From Henckelia pumila (Eukaryota > Streptophyta > Magnoliopsida > Lamiales > Gesneriaceae): DNA of 64,000 nt. Below the pieces are notes generated by a model, which saw only the letters and a list, made by a program, of their open reading frames with translations, had not been told where the DNA came from and did not search any database. Shown here piece after piece: positions 1 through 10,550 of this stretch. The DNA is taken from the NCBI RefSeq assembly GCF_033568475.1, contig NW_027331842.1, positions 496,001 to 560,000 of the forward strand, given 5' to 3'. Both the position numbers and the translations under genes were made by a program. The first letter of the stretch is position 1. Every line of letters begins with the position of its first letter.

Positions 1-231
1 TGTGGCTCATCGAAATCTCACATAATAAGTTTTAAAAAAAAACAACTAATTTCGTTTTGCCAATCATTTCCTAAGATGGAAATTGAGGAACCCTGCAATT
101 TCTTTTTTCAAGAATTCAAGCCGGTATACAGAAAAATCACACAACATATATTTATCTTCCAAAAATTCACCAAAAACCCAGCAAGATAATCGAATTAAAC
201 GTAAATTCGACAGCAGAAAAACAACAAAAAC

Positions 232-432
232 CTGAGAAATCAACCAAGCACGCTCCATACGTTCAGCAAAATTAGGACTCCCGAAAGATTCTAACTTTGA
301 AGCTCTTACTCGCCCCGCTCCAACGCCGACCTTCCTTGTTGCCATCAATTCAACTTTCCCCCGTGATATGCCAAAATTTACTGGGCTCAAATTAACGGGT
401 TCGCAGCCAAAACAACACGGCATATTTGGCAA
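232..432 (-). CDS. First coding exon of an unidentified plant gene (partial)
   Basis: An open minus-strand frame has Met codons at 432 and 345. It ends in the reading ...AWLISQ at 232, directly followed by a GT, so this looks like a first exon whose intron starts at 231 and continues left. The second Met (345) is the likelier start: the 38-residue stretch from there is Arg/Lys/Ser-rich with few acids, like the beginning of an organelle-targeted or small basic protein, while the upstream 29 codons read like 5' UTR. The frame also stays open through the intron, which is not meaningful. I do not recognise the family with certainty. The motif SPNFAERMERAWLISQ reminded me of small plant proteins with a DnaJ-type Cys-rich zinc finger, but the Cys-rich part would lie outside the window, so this cannot be tested here. 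Confidence 0.4.
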
Positions 433-763
433 GATTTTCAGTTTCCCAACAACCTGAATTATGATTTTTTACAGTTCCACGAGAGAGATCGAGATCACCA
501 GTAGGCTTGATATGAAAATTTTTCCAGGAAAATTCGCTCTACAAAATGCAATAATCAATATTTTATTTTGGCGCATAGTGTTGGACGAAGTATTCCATCG
601 GTTCAGCTCCGAACCGGACCCACTTGGTATTGTATCTCTACGCTTTTGTCAATTTTGAGCCATTTGGTGTTCAAATATCTGTCATCCGATATTTTCCATT
701 TCCTTCCACGAGTGCACACTTGATTTGTTTTTTTGTTTTTTTTTTTTAGCCAAGCCAAACTAG
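433..763. other. Upstream/intergenic stretch, no gene seen
   Basis: This lies between the start of the left-edge gene and the copia insertion and would hold the gene's promoter and 5' UTR. A 65-codon frame at 461-658 has no family resemblance and looks like chance. A T-rich run at 727-747 is the only obvious feature. Confidence 0.4.
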
Positions 764-768
764 GATAT

Positions 769-925
769 TGTTAAAATTATAAAGAATATGAGGTTGATAT
801 AATGAATAGGAATACTTTATTCATTATTGAAGGCCTTTATTTATAGTGTGTATTTACAGATTTGAATAGTAGATAACATGATAAACCTAATCTCAATTAT
901 CATCTACAACAAATTATCTATAACA
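769..925 (-). repeat. 3' LTR of copia E (157 bp)
   Basis: It starts TGTTAAAATT and ends TATAACA, preceded by TSD GATAT at 764-768. The matching copy is at 18139-18295. The purine tract just inside at 926-934 marks this as the 3' LTR of a minus-strand element. Confidence 0.9.
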
Positions 926-1082
926 CTTCCCCTTAGATGATTATTGAATTAACAAATCGCTACAAAGAAATATGGGGTCTTGAGTGTTGCCTCATTAAAA
1001 CCTTGTCAGAAAAACCCAATGGAAAAAACCTGAACGAAGGAAAAAGAGTACAACATTAGATGCCCCCCCTGATCTCAATCAT

Positions 1083-1228
1083 CTAAGATCCTTTAACTGA
1101 TGCATCCTTATTTTGTGCATCAATTTTTCGAAAGTTGATGTCGGCAGTGCCTTTGTAAATAGGTCAGCTACATTATCACATGAACAAATCTGATGGACAT
1201 CAATATCACCTTTTTCTTGAAGCTCGTG
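1083..1228 (-). pseudogene. Copia E RNase H, C-terminal end (cut off by gypsy A)
   Basis: On the minus strand this reads HELQEKGDIDVHQICSC..., then NVADLFTKALPT..., the usual C-terminal end of copia RNase H, with a stop codon about 160 bp before the LTR. The upstream half of the domain is at 8529-8915. The two halves join across the 5-bp target duplication TCGTG once gypsy A is removed, which fixes the insertion point of A inside this gene. Confidence 0.85.
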
Positions 1229-1297
1229 TGTAGTAGCCCGTGTCCTAATTGAGTAATTAAAGGATTAATGCTAATTAATTGAATTAGGTATCGGACG

Positions 1298-1567
1298 GAT
1301 CGGAAGCTCCGAAGGCACGATCGGAAGCTCCGAACAGGATCGGAAGCTCCGATGAGCGATCGGAGGCACCGATGTTATTACGTCAGGCATGACGTGTGGT
1401 TGGATCGGAAGCTCCGATCAGGACCGGAAGCTCCGATCACCCCTATCCGGAGTCAACTAGTGATATTCTGACACGTGGCAGATCAGGATCTTCGGAAGCT
1501 CCGATGACAGGATCGGACGTTCCGATCGAGGTTCGGACGTTCCGATCAAGGATCGGAAGTTCCGATC
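1298..1567 (+). promoter_or_regulatory. Array of about 10 imperfect palindromes in the U3 of LTR A
   Basis: About ten degenerate copies of a 16-base imperfect palindrome, typical form GATCGGAAGCTCCGAT (variants GGAGGCACC, GGACGTTCC, GGAAGTTCC in the centre), occupy the U3 region and stop about 7 bp before the TATA box at 1574. Copies are unevenly spaced and some are separated by unrelated sequence. The same array is at 7255-7524. Position and symmetry suggest dimeric protein binding sites acting as an enhancer; this is inference. Confidence 0.75.
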
Positions 1568-1573
1568 GTTGTC

Positions 1574-1581
1574 TATAAATA
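1574..1581 (+). promoter_or_regulatory. TATA box of LTR A
   Basis: TATAAATA directly follows the palindrome array in the U3 region; the same box is at 7531-7538 in the 3' LTR. Transcription would start some 25-35 bp downstream. Confidence 0.7.
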
Positions 1582-2570
1582 GAAGGCCGAGACTTCACTT
1601 TCGTTTGCCAATTCCGAGTTCTCCTTTCCTTTCTAGTCCTTTTGGAGCTGTTCTAGTCTTCTTAGGCTTGGTCCGGAGGTCGGAGAGGCGTTCGGTAGTC
1701 GTAGCGGAGTCGTGCCCAAGTTCTGGAGGCATCGACATCAAAGGGCTAACGACGGACGAAGGTATAGCTTTGCTCCCTATAAATATTTAGGAGTATGCAA
1801 TAGCTTAGTTAAGGCTTTTAGAACACTTTAATGATAGTAGTATCATTTGGCAGTGTAGAGCAGACTATAGGCGTGGACCTAGAGTTGGTAGAGCTTTCAC
1901 TGTTTTGAGGTACGAAAGTACTGTTCGAGATATTCTGACTGAGTATGCATGTATTATATGACTGCATGATTTATATGTCATGATATTATGCTGCATTCAT
2001 TTGCATCTTGCTGTATCTCCTTCGAGATGTCTGTAGTAGGGTTGTACCCTATCCTGTTAGTGGATGGACTTCCATCGATTTGGGTCCGGCGTATCCACGG
2101 TTATCTCGGTATGGGAGCCACCTCCTGAAGCGACGGCACAGCGTGCTACATACCAGGGCCCGGTCTGTCTCTGTTATCTGATCCTTGACCTCGAGTCTAT
2201 AGGGAGTTCACTTTGCATGCATGTATACTCATACTCTCGCACTGAGCGTTTTATGCTCACGTATCGTACTCTGTATTTTCTGGACACCCCATTCCATGGG
2301 GCAGGTTTGCGATTGGACGAGGAGGGTGGATCCAGGAGGGACTAGTCAGTGGTTGGCCAGCTGGAGCTTCGTCTAGGTTTTATTACCGTTGTTTGGGTTT
2401 ATACAGCTATTCGATTTGGTTGTATATTATTGGATAATTACAGATTTCTTTACTTGGAATTGTATAATGTTATTGGATTCCGCAATTTTATTCTGATATC
2501 TGTTTAATTAAGTTAATTGCATGCCTAAGTTCTGTTTAGTAGGTGATCCGGGTAAGGGTCACTACATTTA

Positions 2571-2582
2571 TGGTATCAGAGC
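2571..2582 (+). other. Primer binding site of gypsy A (tRNA-iMet)
   Basis: TGGTATCAGAGC lies 4 bp after the 5' LTR, complementary to the 3' end of plant initiator tRNA-Met, the standard primer for this group. Confidence 0.9.
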
Positions 2583-2632
2583 ATGCAAAAGAATTCTTGG
2601 GATTTAGTCTCATCTTGAGGTATTTTTTGTAG

Positions 2633-3391
2633 ATGTCAAATCGTGACGACCGGAGTTCTCATGGCAGTGTTGGTGGGCGTTAGGGTGATGCCGACCGGGA
2701 GCCTCGTCGAGAACGGCGTCATCGTCATCATGACGACGAGCGTTTCACTGTGCGTCGATTCTTAGCTATGAGTCCTAAGCCCTTAGTTGGAGGTGAGTCT
2801 CCAGAGGATGCGGAGAACTGGTTAGACCGCATGGAGATGACTTTTCAGACTTTCCAATGCACCGAGGAGCAGAAGGTGGAGACCCTTGGCTACCTTCTGG
2901 ATGGGCGTGCGCGCAGGTGGTGGAGGTTTACTTCTGCACCTTTTGTTGCGGCGAGAGGAGTGGACACCTGGGCCGAGTTTCGCACAGCTTTCCAAAAGCG
3001 GTATTTTCCTCCTGCACTCCGTCAGTCGAAGGCAGGCGAGCTACTGAGTCTGCGACAGGGAACCATGTCTATCGATGAGTATCAGCAGAGGTTCTTTGAT
3101 CTGCTATCCTATTGCCCCGAGATTGCTGATAGCTCAGAGATGAAGTATAATCTGTTCTTTCAGGGACTTAACCCTGAGATCCATGACCGTGTGGCGGTTG
3201 GTGACGACATGTCCTACGAGGGTTTGGTGAGCCGTTGTCATCAGGCAGAGGACAGCATTCGGCGGAACAGGTCTTTCCCTCAGTCGAGGCCTGCTAGTTC
3301 TTTGGGTCCCCGTGCCCAAACTTTCAAGATGTCTGGATCTTCTTCTTCCTCTGGTTCTGGAGGTATTGTCCGTTATGGTAAGAAAGGACAA
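2633..3391 (+). pseudogene. Gypsy A gag (broken)
   Basis: The likely start is the ATG at 2633. An in-frame TAG at 2681-2683 cuts off the first 16 codons, and the frame stays open from there to a TGA at 3395. The protein shows the gag core (retrotransposon gag family): PKPLVGGESPEDAENWLDRME, then RARRWWRFTSAP, YFPPALRQSKAGELLSLRQG and YCPEIADSSEMKY. A Ser/Gly-rich linker follows. At 3384-3387 one extra base in AAAGG shifts the frame, so the zinc knuckle ([13 protein letters not shown] and [14 protein letters not shown], about 3396-3500) is read only in the next frame, joined to pol. In related elements gag, knuckle and pol are one continuous frame. This copy could make at most a truncated capsid-like protein. 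Confidence 0.85.
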
Positions 3392-6300
3392 GTGTGATCA
3401 CTGTGGGAAGAACCATCCATCCGACAAGTGTCGTAGAGCTTCTGGAGCTTGTTTCCGTTGTGGAGAGACTGGTCATATCCGGAGAGATTGTCCACTGTCT
3501 GGGGGAGGCGGTTCTGGTTCTGGTTCAGGATCGGGTTCTCAGGCTACCGTTCAGCAGAGGTCGCAGGGACAGTCTGCTGGGAGTTCTCATTTGATGCCAC
3601 GAGCTTCTGGCCAGGTGTTTGCCCTGAGACATGATCAGGCTGTGGAGGAGAATGAGAAAGTCATCGCAGGTACATTTATGCTTTATGGTATACCTGCTCT
3701 TGTACTTATTGACACTGGTGCATCTCATTCCTTCATTTCTGCACGTTTTGTTAAGAGGCATAAGTTACCATGCATTGCACTAGACGTAGTGATGTCTGTT
3801 TCTACTCCGACGGGCCAATCTGCTTTGGCTAAGCGTCTAGTGATGGGTTGCCCTTTAGAGTTCGAAGGGAACGTTCTGTTGGCGAATCTCATGGTCCTGG
3901 CGATGGACGACTTTGATTGCATTCTGGGAATAGATGTGCTGACTACCTATCGAGCTTCAGTGGACTGCTATCAGAGATTAGTACGCTTTCATCCGGAAGG
4001 GAGTGAGAGTTGGTTTTTCTATGGTGAGGGAGCGCGACCCCCGATGCCTTTGGTATCCGCTTTGAGAGCCTGTCAAGCTCTAGAGTCTGGCGGGAAAGGC
4101 TTCCTTATCTATGCAGTTGATTTGTCTGCTAAGAGTATTGGGATAGAGAGAATTTCTGTTGTGGATGAATTTCCAGATGTGTTTCCTGATGAGATTCCGG
4201 GTTTTCCTCCTGCTAGGGAAGTCGAGTTTGGCATAGAGTTGATGCCGGGTACTTCGCCTATTTCTAGAGCACCGTATCGTCTGGCTCCGTCAGAGATGCG
4301 TGAGTTGAAGAATCAGCTTCAGGATCTTTTGGACAAGGGGTACATTCGTCCTAGTGTATCTCCTTGGGGAGCTCCTGTTCTCTTCGTGAAGAAGAAGGAT
4401 GGGTCGATGCGGCTGTGCATTGAATATCGGCAGCTGAATCAAGTCACTGTGAAGAACAAGTATCCGTTGCCTCGTATTGATGACTTGTTTGTCCAGCTGC
4501 AGGGCACATCAGTTTACTCCAAGATTGACTTGAGATCTGGGTATCATCAGTTGAGAGTCCGTGATCAGGACGTAGCCAAAACTGCATTCCGTACTCTCTA
4601 TGGGCATTACGAGTTCCTAGTGATGCCATTTGGTTTTACTAATGCGCCGGCTATATTCATGGATTTGATGAACCGTGTCTTCAGGGAGTATTTGGACAAG
4701 TTTGTCGTGGTCTTCATTGACGACATCTTGGTGTATTCGCGTAATACGGAAGAGCATGTTTCTCACTTGCGGTTGGTACTGCAGACTCTTCAAGATGAGC
4801 AGTTGTACGCTAAGCTGAGTAAGTGTGAGTTCTGGATGGATAGAGTGGTCTTTCTTGGCCATATCATATCCAGGGAGGGGATTTCTGTTGATCCAAGCAA
4901 GATTGAAGCAGTACTTAATTGGTCGCGTCCGATGACAGTTGCTGAGATCCGTAGTTTTCTGGGTCTAGCAGGGTATTATCGTCGCTTCATTCTGAACTTC
5001 TCTCAGTTAGCTCGACCGTTGACGCAGCTTACCCGCAAGGGTGTGGATTTTGAGTGGTCCTCCGAGTGTGAGGAGAATTTCCGTGAGCTTCGACGGCGGT
5101 TGACTTCTGCGCCGGTGTTAGCATTACCGTCAGGATCTGGAGGGTATGTAGTTTACACGGATGCTTCTCTTCAGGGGTTAGGTTGTGTCCTGACTCAGAA
5201 TGGGCATGTGATCGCATACGCTTCTAGACAGCTGAAGCTTCACGAGGACAACTACCCAGTCCATGATTTGGAATTGGCAGCCATTGTGTTCGCTTTGAAG
5301 ATCTGGCGTCATTATCTTTATGGCGAGAAATTTGAGATCTTCACCGACCATAAGAGTCTCAAGTATTTGTTCACTCAGGCAGAATTGAACATGAGACAGA
5401 GACGTTGGATGGACTTGCTTAAGGACTATGATTGCGAGATTAAGTACCATCCGGGAGCTGCTAATCTCACCGCTGATGCTTTGAGTCGCAAGGTGCGACT
5501 ATCCGCACTTCAGACTTGTTCGATGTCTAGTGCGATCAGTGACTGTTGTACTTCAGGTTATACCTTCAAGCATAAGAAAGGTATGCAGAGTATACAGATG
5601 TTTGCGATATTATCTGAGCCAGCCTTGTATTCGCGGATCCGAGATGCTCAGATGTCCGATTTGAAGACCCAGCGTTTAGCTCGTCTAGCTAACGAGGGTA
5701 GCTCGTCTGGATTTCATTATCAGTCAGATGGCTTTCTGTGTTTGTCTGGTAGGCTTGTGATTCCACATGATGAAGAGTTGCGAGAGGAGATTTTATCTCA
5801 GGCACATCGCACTAAGTTGAGTATTCATCCTGGGAGCAACAAGATGTACAAGGATCTACGTACTCGTTTCTGGTAGAAGGGAATGAAACGCAGTGTTTAT
5901 CAGTTTGTTTCGAGATGTTTGGTGTGTCAACAGGTCAAGGCAGAGCACCGACGACCTGGAGGATTGCTTCACAGTCTGCCTATTCCTGAATGAAAATGGG
6001 AGTTTATCACTATGGACTTTGTGACCCATTTGCCGGTATCCCCGAGGAACTGTGATGCTATCTGGGTGGTGGTGGACCGACTCACCAAGTCAGCGCATTT
6101 CATTGCCTATAGCCGAGAGTACTCTGTGGATCGCATGGCACGGATGTACATTCAGGAGATCGTTCGACTTCATGGAGTGCCTGTGAGCATTGTCAGCGAT
6201 CGGGACCCCAGGTTTTACTTCTAGATTCTGGGGGAGTGTTCAGCGTGCGATGGGTACTACTCTCAGTTTGAGTACAGCCTATCATCCGGAGACTGATGGT

Positions 6301-7050
6301 CAGTCAGAGCGCACTATCCGTACGTTAGAAGATATGCTTAGAGCGTGCGTCATGGATTTTGGTTCAGCCTGGCAGGATCATTTGCCGTTGATCGAGTTCG
6401 CTTACAACAACAGCTATCACACTAGTATTGGGATGGCACCTTTTGAAGCGTTGTATGGGCGACGTTGTCGTACTCCACTCTTCTGGGAAGAAGTGGGGGA
6501 GAGACAGGCTGAAGGACCAGAGTTTATCCAGCAGGCGATAGACATTGTTGATCAAATCAAGAAACGGATTAAGACTGCACAGGATCGTCAGGCCAGTTAT
6601 GCTAATATCAAGCGTAGGCCTTTGCAGTTCGAGGTCGGGGAGAAAGTGTTTCTGAGAGTGTCACCTTTTCGCAAGATTCTCAGATTTGGCCTTAAGGGCA
6701 AGTTGTCTCCCAGATTTATCGGTCCGTTTGAGATCTTGGAGAGTATTGGCGATTTGGCTTATCGACTAGCATTGCCACCGCATCTATCCAGCATTCACGA
6801 CGTGTTCCACGTATCTCTGTTGCGACGGTATGTGGCGGATGAATCTCATATTCTGCAGCGATCTGAGGTTCAGGTAGATAAGGATTTGACTTGTGTTGAG
6901 AAACCTCTTCGCATCCTTGATTATAAGGATAAGGTTTTACGGAACAAAGTCATTCCTTTGGTTTTAGTTCAGTGGCAGCGCCGAGGCACTGAGGAAGCTA
7001 CTCTGGAGCTTGAGGACAGGATGCGTAAAGACCATCCTGAGTTGTTTTGA
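3385..7050 (+). pseudogene. Gypsy A pol: zinc knuckle, protease, RT, RNase H, integrase, chromodomain (broken)
   Basis: Domains in order: zinc knuckles; aspartic protease with DTGASHSF (about 3711); RT with [24 protein letters not shown] and the catalytic FIDDILVYS (about 4713); RNase H with YTDASLQG (about 5153) and [11 protein letters not shown]; integrase with the zinc-binding segment (about 5800-5930), catalytic-core residues in VVDRLTKSAHF and SDRDPRF, and HPETDGQSER; and a C-terminal segment ending EEATLELEDRMRKDHPELF, chromodomain-like. Breaks: TAG at 5874-5876, TGA at 5991-5993, and one extra T in the run at 6213-6216 that shifts the frame before a TAG at 6222. The stop at 7048-7050 is the normal end. 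Domain order and chromodomain place it in the chromoviruses (Tekay/Del type likely). It cannot supply its own integrase. Confidence 0.9.
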
Positions 7051-7172
7051 TTTCATTCTTTAAGTTGTATTCAGTTGCAAACTCTGTAAACGTTTGATTT
7101 GAATAAAGAATGTTTCTGATTTCTGTATTTGCATTCGGTACTTAAGATCTGATTTCGAGGACGAAATATCTT

Positions 7173-7185
7173 AAGTGGGGGAGAA
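7173..7185 (+). other. Polypurine tract of gypsy A
   Basis: AAGTGGGGGAGAA lies directly before the 3' LTR (starts 7186), the expected plus-strand primer site. Confidence 0.85.
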
Positions 7186-8523
7186 TGTAGTAGCCCGTGC
7201 CCTAATTGAGTAATTAAAAGATTAATGCTAATTAATTGAATTAGGTATCGGACGGATCGGAAGCTCCGAAGGCACGATCGGAAGCTCCGAACAGGATCGG
7301 AAGCTCCGATGAGCGATCGGAGGCACCGATGTTATTACGTCAGGCATGACGTGTGGTTGGATCGGAAGCTCCGATCAGGACCGGAAGCTCCGATCACCCC
7401 TATCCGGAGTCAACTAGTGATATTCTGACACGTGGCAGATCAGGATCTTCGGAAGCTCCGATGACAGGATCGGACGTTCCGATCGAGGTTCGGACGTTCC
7501 GATCAAGGATCGGAAGTTCCGATCGTTGTCTATAAATAGAAGGCCGAGACTTCACTTTCGTTTGCCAATTCCGAGTTCTCCTTTCCTTTCTAGTCCTTTT
7601 GGAGCTGTTCTAGTCTTCTTAGGCTTGGTCCGGAGGTCGGAGAGGCGTTCGGTAGTCGTAGCGGAGTCGTGCCCAAGTTCTGGAGGCATCGACATCAAAG
7701 GGCTAACGACGGACGAAGGTATAGCTTTGCTCCCTATAAATATTTAGGAGTATGCAATAGCTTAGTTAAGGCTTTTAGAACACTTTAATGATAGTAGTAT
7801 CATTTGGCGGTGTAGAGCAGACTATAGGCGTGGACCTAGAGTTGGTAGAGCTTTCACTGTTTTGAGGTACGAAAGTACTGTTCGAGATATCCTGACTGAG
7901 TATGCATGTATTATATGACTGCATGATTTATATGCCATGATATTATGCTGCATTCATTTGCATCTTGCTGTATCTCCTTCGAGATGTCTGTAGTAGGGTT
8001 GTACCCTATCCTGTTAGTGGATGGACTTCCATCGATTTGGGTCCGGCATATCCACGGTTATCTCAGTATGGGAGCCACCTCCTGAAGCGACGGCACAGCG
8101 TGCTACATACCAGGGCCCGGTCTGTCTCTGTTATCTGATCCTTGACCTCGAGTCTATAGGGAGTTCACTTTGCATGCATGTATACTCATACTCTCGCACT
8201 GAGCGTTTTATGCTCACGTATCGTACTCTGTATTTTCTGGACACCCCATTCCATGGGGCAGGTTTGCGATTGGACGAGGAGGGTGGATCCAGGAGGGACT
8301 AGTCAGTGGTTGGCCAGCTGGAGCTTCGTCTAGGTTTTATTACCGTTGTTTGGGTTTATACAGCTATTCGATTTGGTTGTATATTATTGGATAATTACAG
8401 ATTCCTTTACTTGGGATTGTATAATGTTATTGGATTCCGCAGTTTTATTCTGATATCTGTTTAATTAAGTTAATTGCATGCCTAAGTTCTGTTTAGTAGG
8501 TGATCCGGGTAAGGGTCACTACA
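7186..8523 (+). repeat. 3' LTR of gypsy A (1338 bp)
   Basis: Same length as the 5' LTR, with 10 differences seen by eye, all transitions (for example 7200 C for T, 7223 A for G). Followed by TSD TCGTG at 8524-8528. It contains the second palindrome array (7255-7524) and TATA box (7531-7538). Confidence 0.95.
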
Positions 8524-8528
8524 TCGTG

Positions 8529-9599
8529 TGTGTAGAAGAACTTCGGTGAGATATGCTTTGTTCTATCCCCTTTGATGTAGCCCTCTTTTAATTGTGCAAT
8601 GCATGCAGTATTGTCTTCGAATATAACTGTTGGGCTATCTTTGGTTGTTGGCAACCCGCATGATTCTTGGATGTGTTGCGTCATAGATCTCAACCATACA
8701 CATTCCCTACTTGCTTCATGCATTGCCATAATCTCAGAGTGATTTGAAGATGTTGCTGTTAGGGATTGTTTCACTGACCTCCATGATATGGCAATGTTTT
8801 CTCGTGTAAACACATAGCCTGTCTGGGATTTAGCTTTATGTGGATCGGAAAGATAACCTGCATCTGCATATCCAAATAAAGAAGACTTTGATTTTGTTGA
8901 ATAAAATAATCCCATATCGGTTGTACCACGAAGGTAACGAAAATTGTGTTTTACACCATTTCAATGTCTTCGGGTTAGACATGAGCTATATCTCGCTAGA
9001 AGATTAACAAAAAATGCTATATCAGGACGGGTATAATTTGCGAGATATGACAATGCTCCAATCGCACTTAGATATGGTACTTCTGGACCTATGATCTTTT
9101 CTCCAACTTCAAGCGGTCGAAAAGAATCTTTGTTACCATCAAGTGATCGAACAACCATTGGTAATGCTAATGGATGTGCTTTATCCATATAAAAACGTTT
9201 TAATACCTTCTCTATATATGATGATTGATGAACAAATATCTCATCTTGTAAATGTTCAATCTGTAGTCCAAGACAAAATTTTGTCCTTCCCAAGTCTTTC
9301 ATCTTGAACTCATTTTTCAAGTAATTGGCAGTTTTAGCAAGCTCTTCTGGAGTGTCAATAAGATTTAGATTATCAACATATACCGTCACAATTGCAAAAC
9401 CCTTATATGTTTTTTTTATAAATACAAATGGACAAATAGCATTATTTGTGTACCCTTCTTTTAACAAATATTCACTAAGACAATTGTACCACATGCGTCC
9501 AGATTGCTTTACTCCATACAAGGATTTATATAGCTTTATTGATAACATAGTCTTGGGAGTTGCATTATTTTCTCTTGATAGTTTGAGTCCTTCAAGGAC

Positions 9600-9650
<51 letters not shown>

Positions 9651-9880
9651 TATCAAGTGAACCATAAAGATAAGGAGTTACTACATCCATGAGTTGCATA
9701 TCAAAATTTTCTGATACTGCTAAACTGATCAGGAATCGAAAAGTAGTGGCATCCATCACAGACGAATATGTTTTCTCATAGTCAATTTCAGGTCTCTGCG
9801 AGAAACCTTGGGCTACGAGTCGAGCTTTGTATCTTACAATATCGTCATTTGCATTCTTCTTTCGCACAAAAACCTACTTG
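8529..9880 (-). pseudogene. Copia E reverse transcriptase and RNase H (broken)
   Basis: The minus strand reads RYKARLVAQGFSQRPEIDYE (RT start, about 9820), then the TA microsatellite, then LYKSLYGVKQSGRMWY, IVTVYVDNLNLI (the position of the copia catalytic YVDD, here YVDN), LGLQIEHL and YLANYTRPDIAFFVNLLARYS. RNase H follows: GYADAGYLSDPHKAKSQTGYVF and IFEDNTACIAQL. The TA expansion at 9604-9647 throws the frame, a stop lies just upstream of the RT start (about 9877), and gypsy A removes the last 48 codons to 1083-1228. Loss of the second catalytic Asp (VDN) is itself disabling unless it is a sequencing difference. Confidence 0.85.
9604..9647. repeat. (AT)n microsatellite, about 22 units, inside copia RT
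   Basis: 44 bp of uninterrupted AT within the RT reading frame of copia E, at the place where related proteins read ...DIYM.... It probably grew from a short native ATATATATG run and now breaks the frame. Confidence 0.95.
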
Positions 9881-10550
9881 TATCCTACTGGGATTACATT
9901 TTCAGGGGTTCGAACTACGAGTCCAAACACTATACGTCTTTCTAGTGAATCTAATTCAGCTTGTATGACCTATTTCCATTTTGGCCAATCATTTCTCTTT
10001 TGACAATCATTAACCGATTGTGGTTCTAAATCCCCATTATGCATAATGTCAAATGCCATATTTAACACAAAGACATTATCAATAATTGTATTATTTCGAT
10101 CCCACAATTTTCGAGATGATATGTAATTTGTTGAAATCTCATTATTTTCACCAAGTTGCAATTCTTCGGGAATATTTCCTATACCAGGTTCATTGATTTT
10201 TCTTACAATATCATCCGGAATTTCTTCTTCGGGAGCTTTTGGATTTTCTTTATTTTGTACCTTTCTTTTTCGAGGTACATTGTCCTTTGAACCAATTGGT
10301 CGACCACGCTTCTGGCGTATTTTAGATTCGTTTGCAGGTTGAATATTAGTTGGTCCTACAGGGACATCAATTTTCACAGGGGTATTCTCTGCGTGTATAT
10401 GTGACTTTGTCACATTCTTTGTATTGACAAAAGCATCGGGAAATTGATTCGCAATTCTTTTCAAGTGAATGATTCTTTCAACTTCTTGCTCGCTTTGATT
10501 ATTTCGAGGATCATAATGAGATAGTGTTTTCTCATTCCAACTAACTTTTC
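9881..10550 (-). pseudogene. Copia E integrase-RT hinge region
   Basis: An open minus-strand frame (10464-9970) of low-complexity, charged sequence including the Lys/Arg-rich KRGRPIGSKDNVPRKRK. This is the linker that copia polyproteins of this kind have between integrase and RT, ending in the pre-RT segment (DCQKRNDWPKWK and, past a stop, SLERRIVFGLV). No enzyme domain. Confidence 0.7.

Larger units (their letters stand above)
1229..2566 (+). repeat. 5' LTR of gypsy A (1338 bp)
   Basis: It runs TGTAGTAGCC...GGTCACTACA, preceded by TSD TCGTG (1224-1228). It holds a palindrome array at 1298-1567, a TATA box at 1574-1581, and downstream sequence that would be R/U5. The small frames at 1396-1790 and 2064-2345 recur exactly in the other LTR and are not genes. 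Confidence 0.95.
1229..8523 (+). mobile_element. Ty3/gypsy chromovirus A, full-length, recent
   Basis: Two 1338-bp LTRs (1229-2566 and 7186-8523) begin TGTAGTAGCC and end GGTCACTACA, with TSD TCGTG at 1224-1228 and 8524-8528. The interior has an iMet primer site, gag, protease, RT, RNase H, integrase and a C-terminal chromodomain-like segment, in gypsy order, and a purine tract before the 3' LTR. By eye the LTRs differ at only 10 positions, all transitions, so insertion was recent. The coding part nevertheless has three in-frame stops and two one-base shifts. The element interrupts the RNase H of copia E. Confidence 0.95.

Noticed and set aside
1396-2345. Open frames of 60-93 codons in the LTR of A as genes
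   Set aside because: Identical or nearly so in both LTRs, with no domain; they are LTR sequence.
9325-9660. 111-codon plus-strand frame
   Set aside because: Shadow of the copia RT on the other strand, ending in the AT microsatellite.
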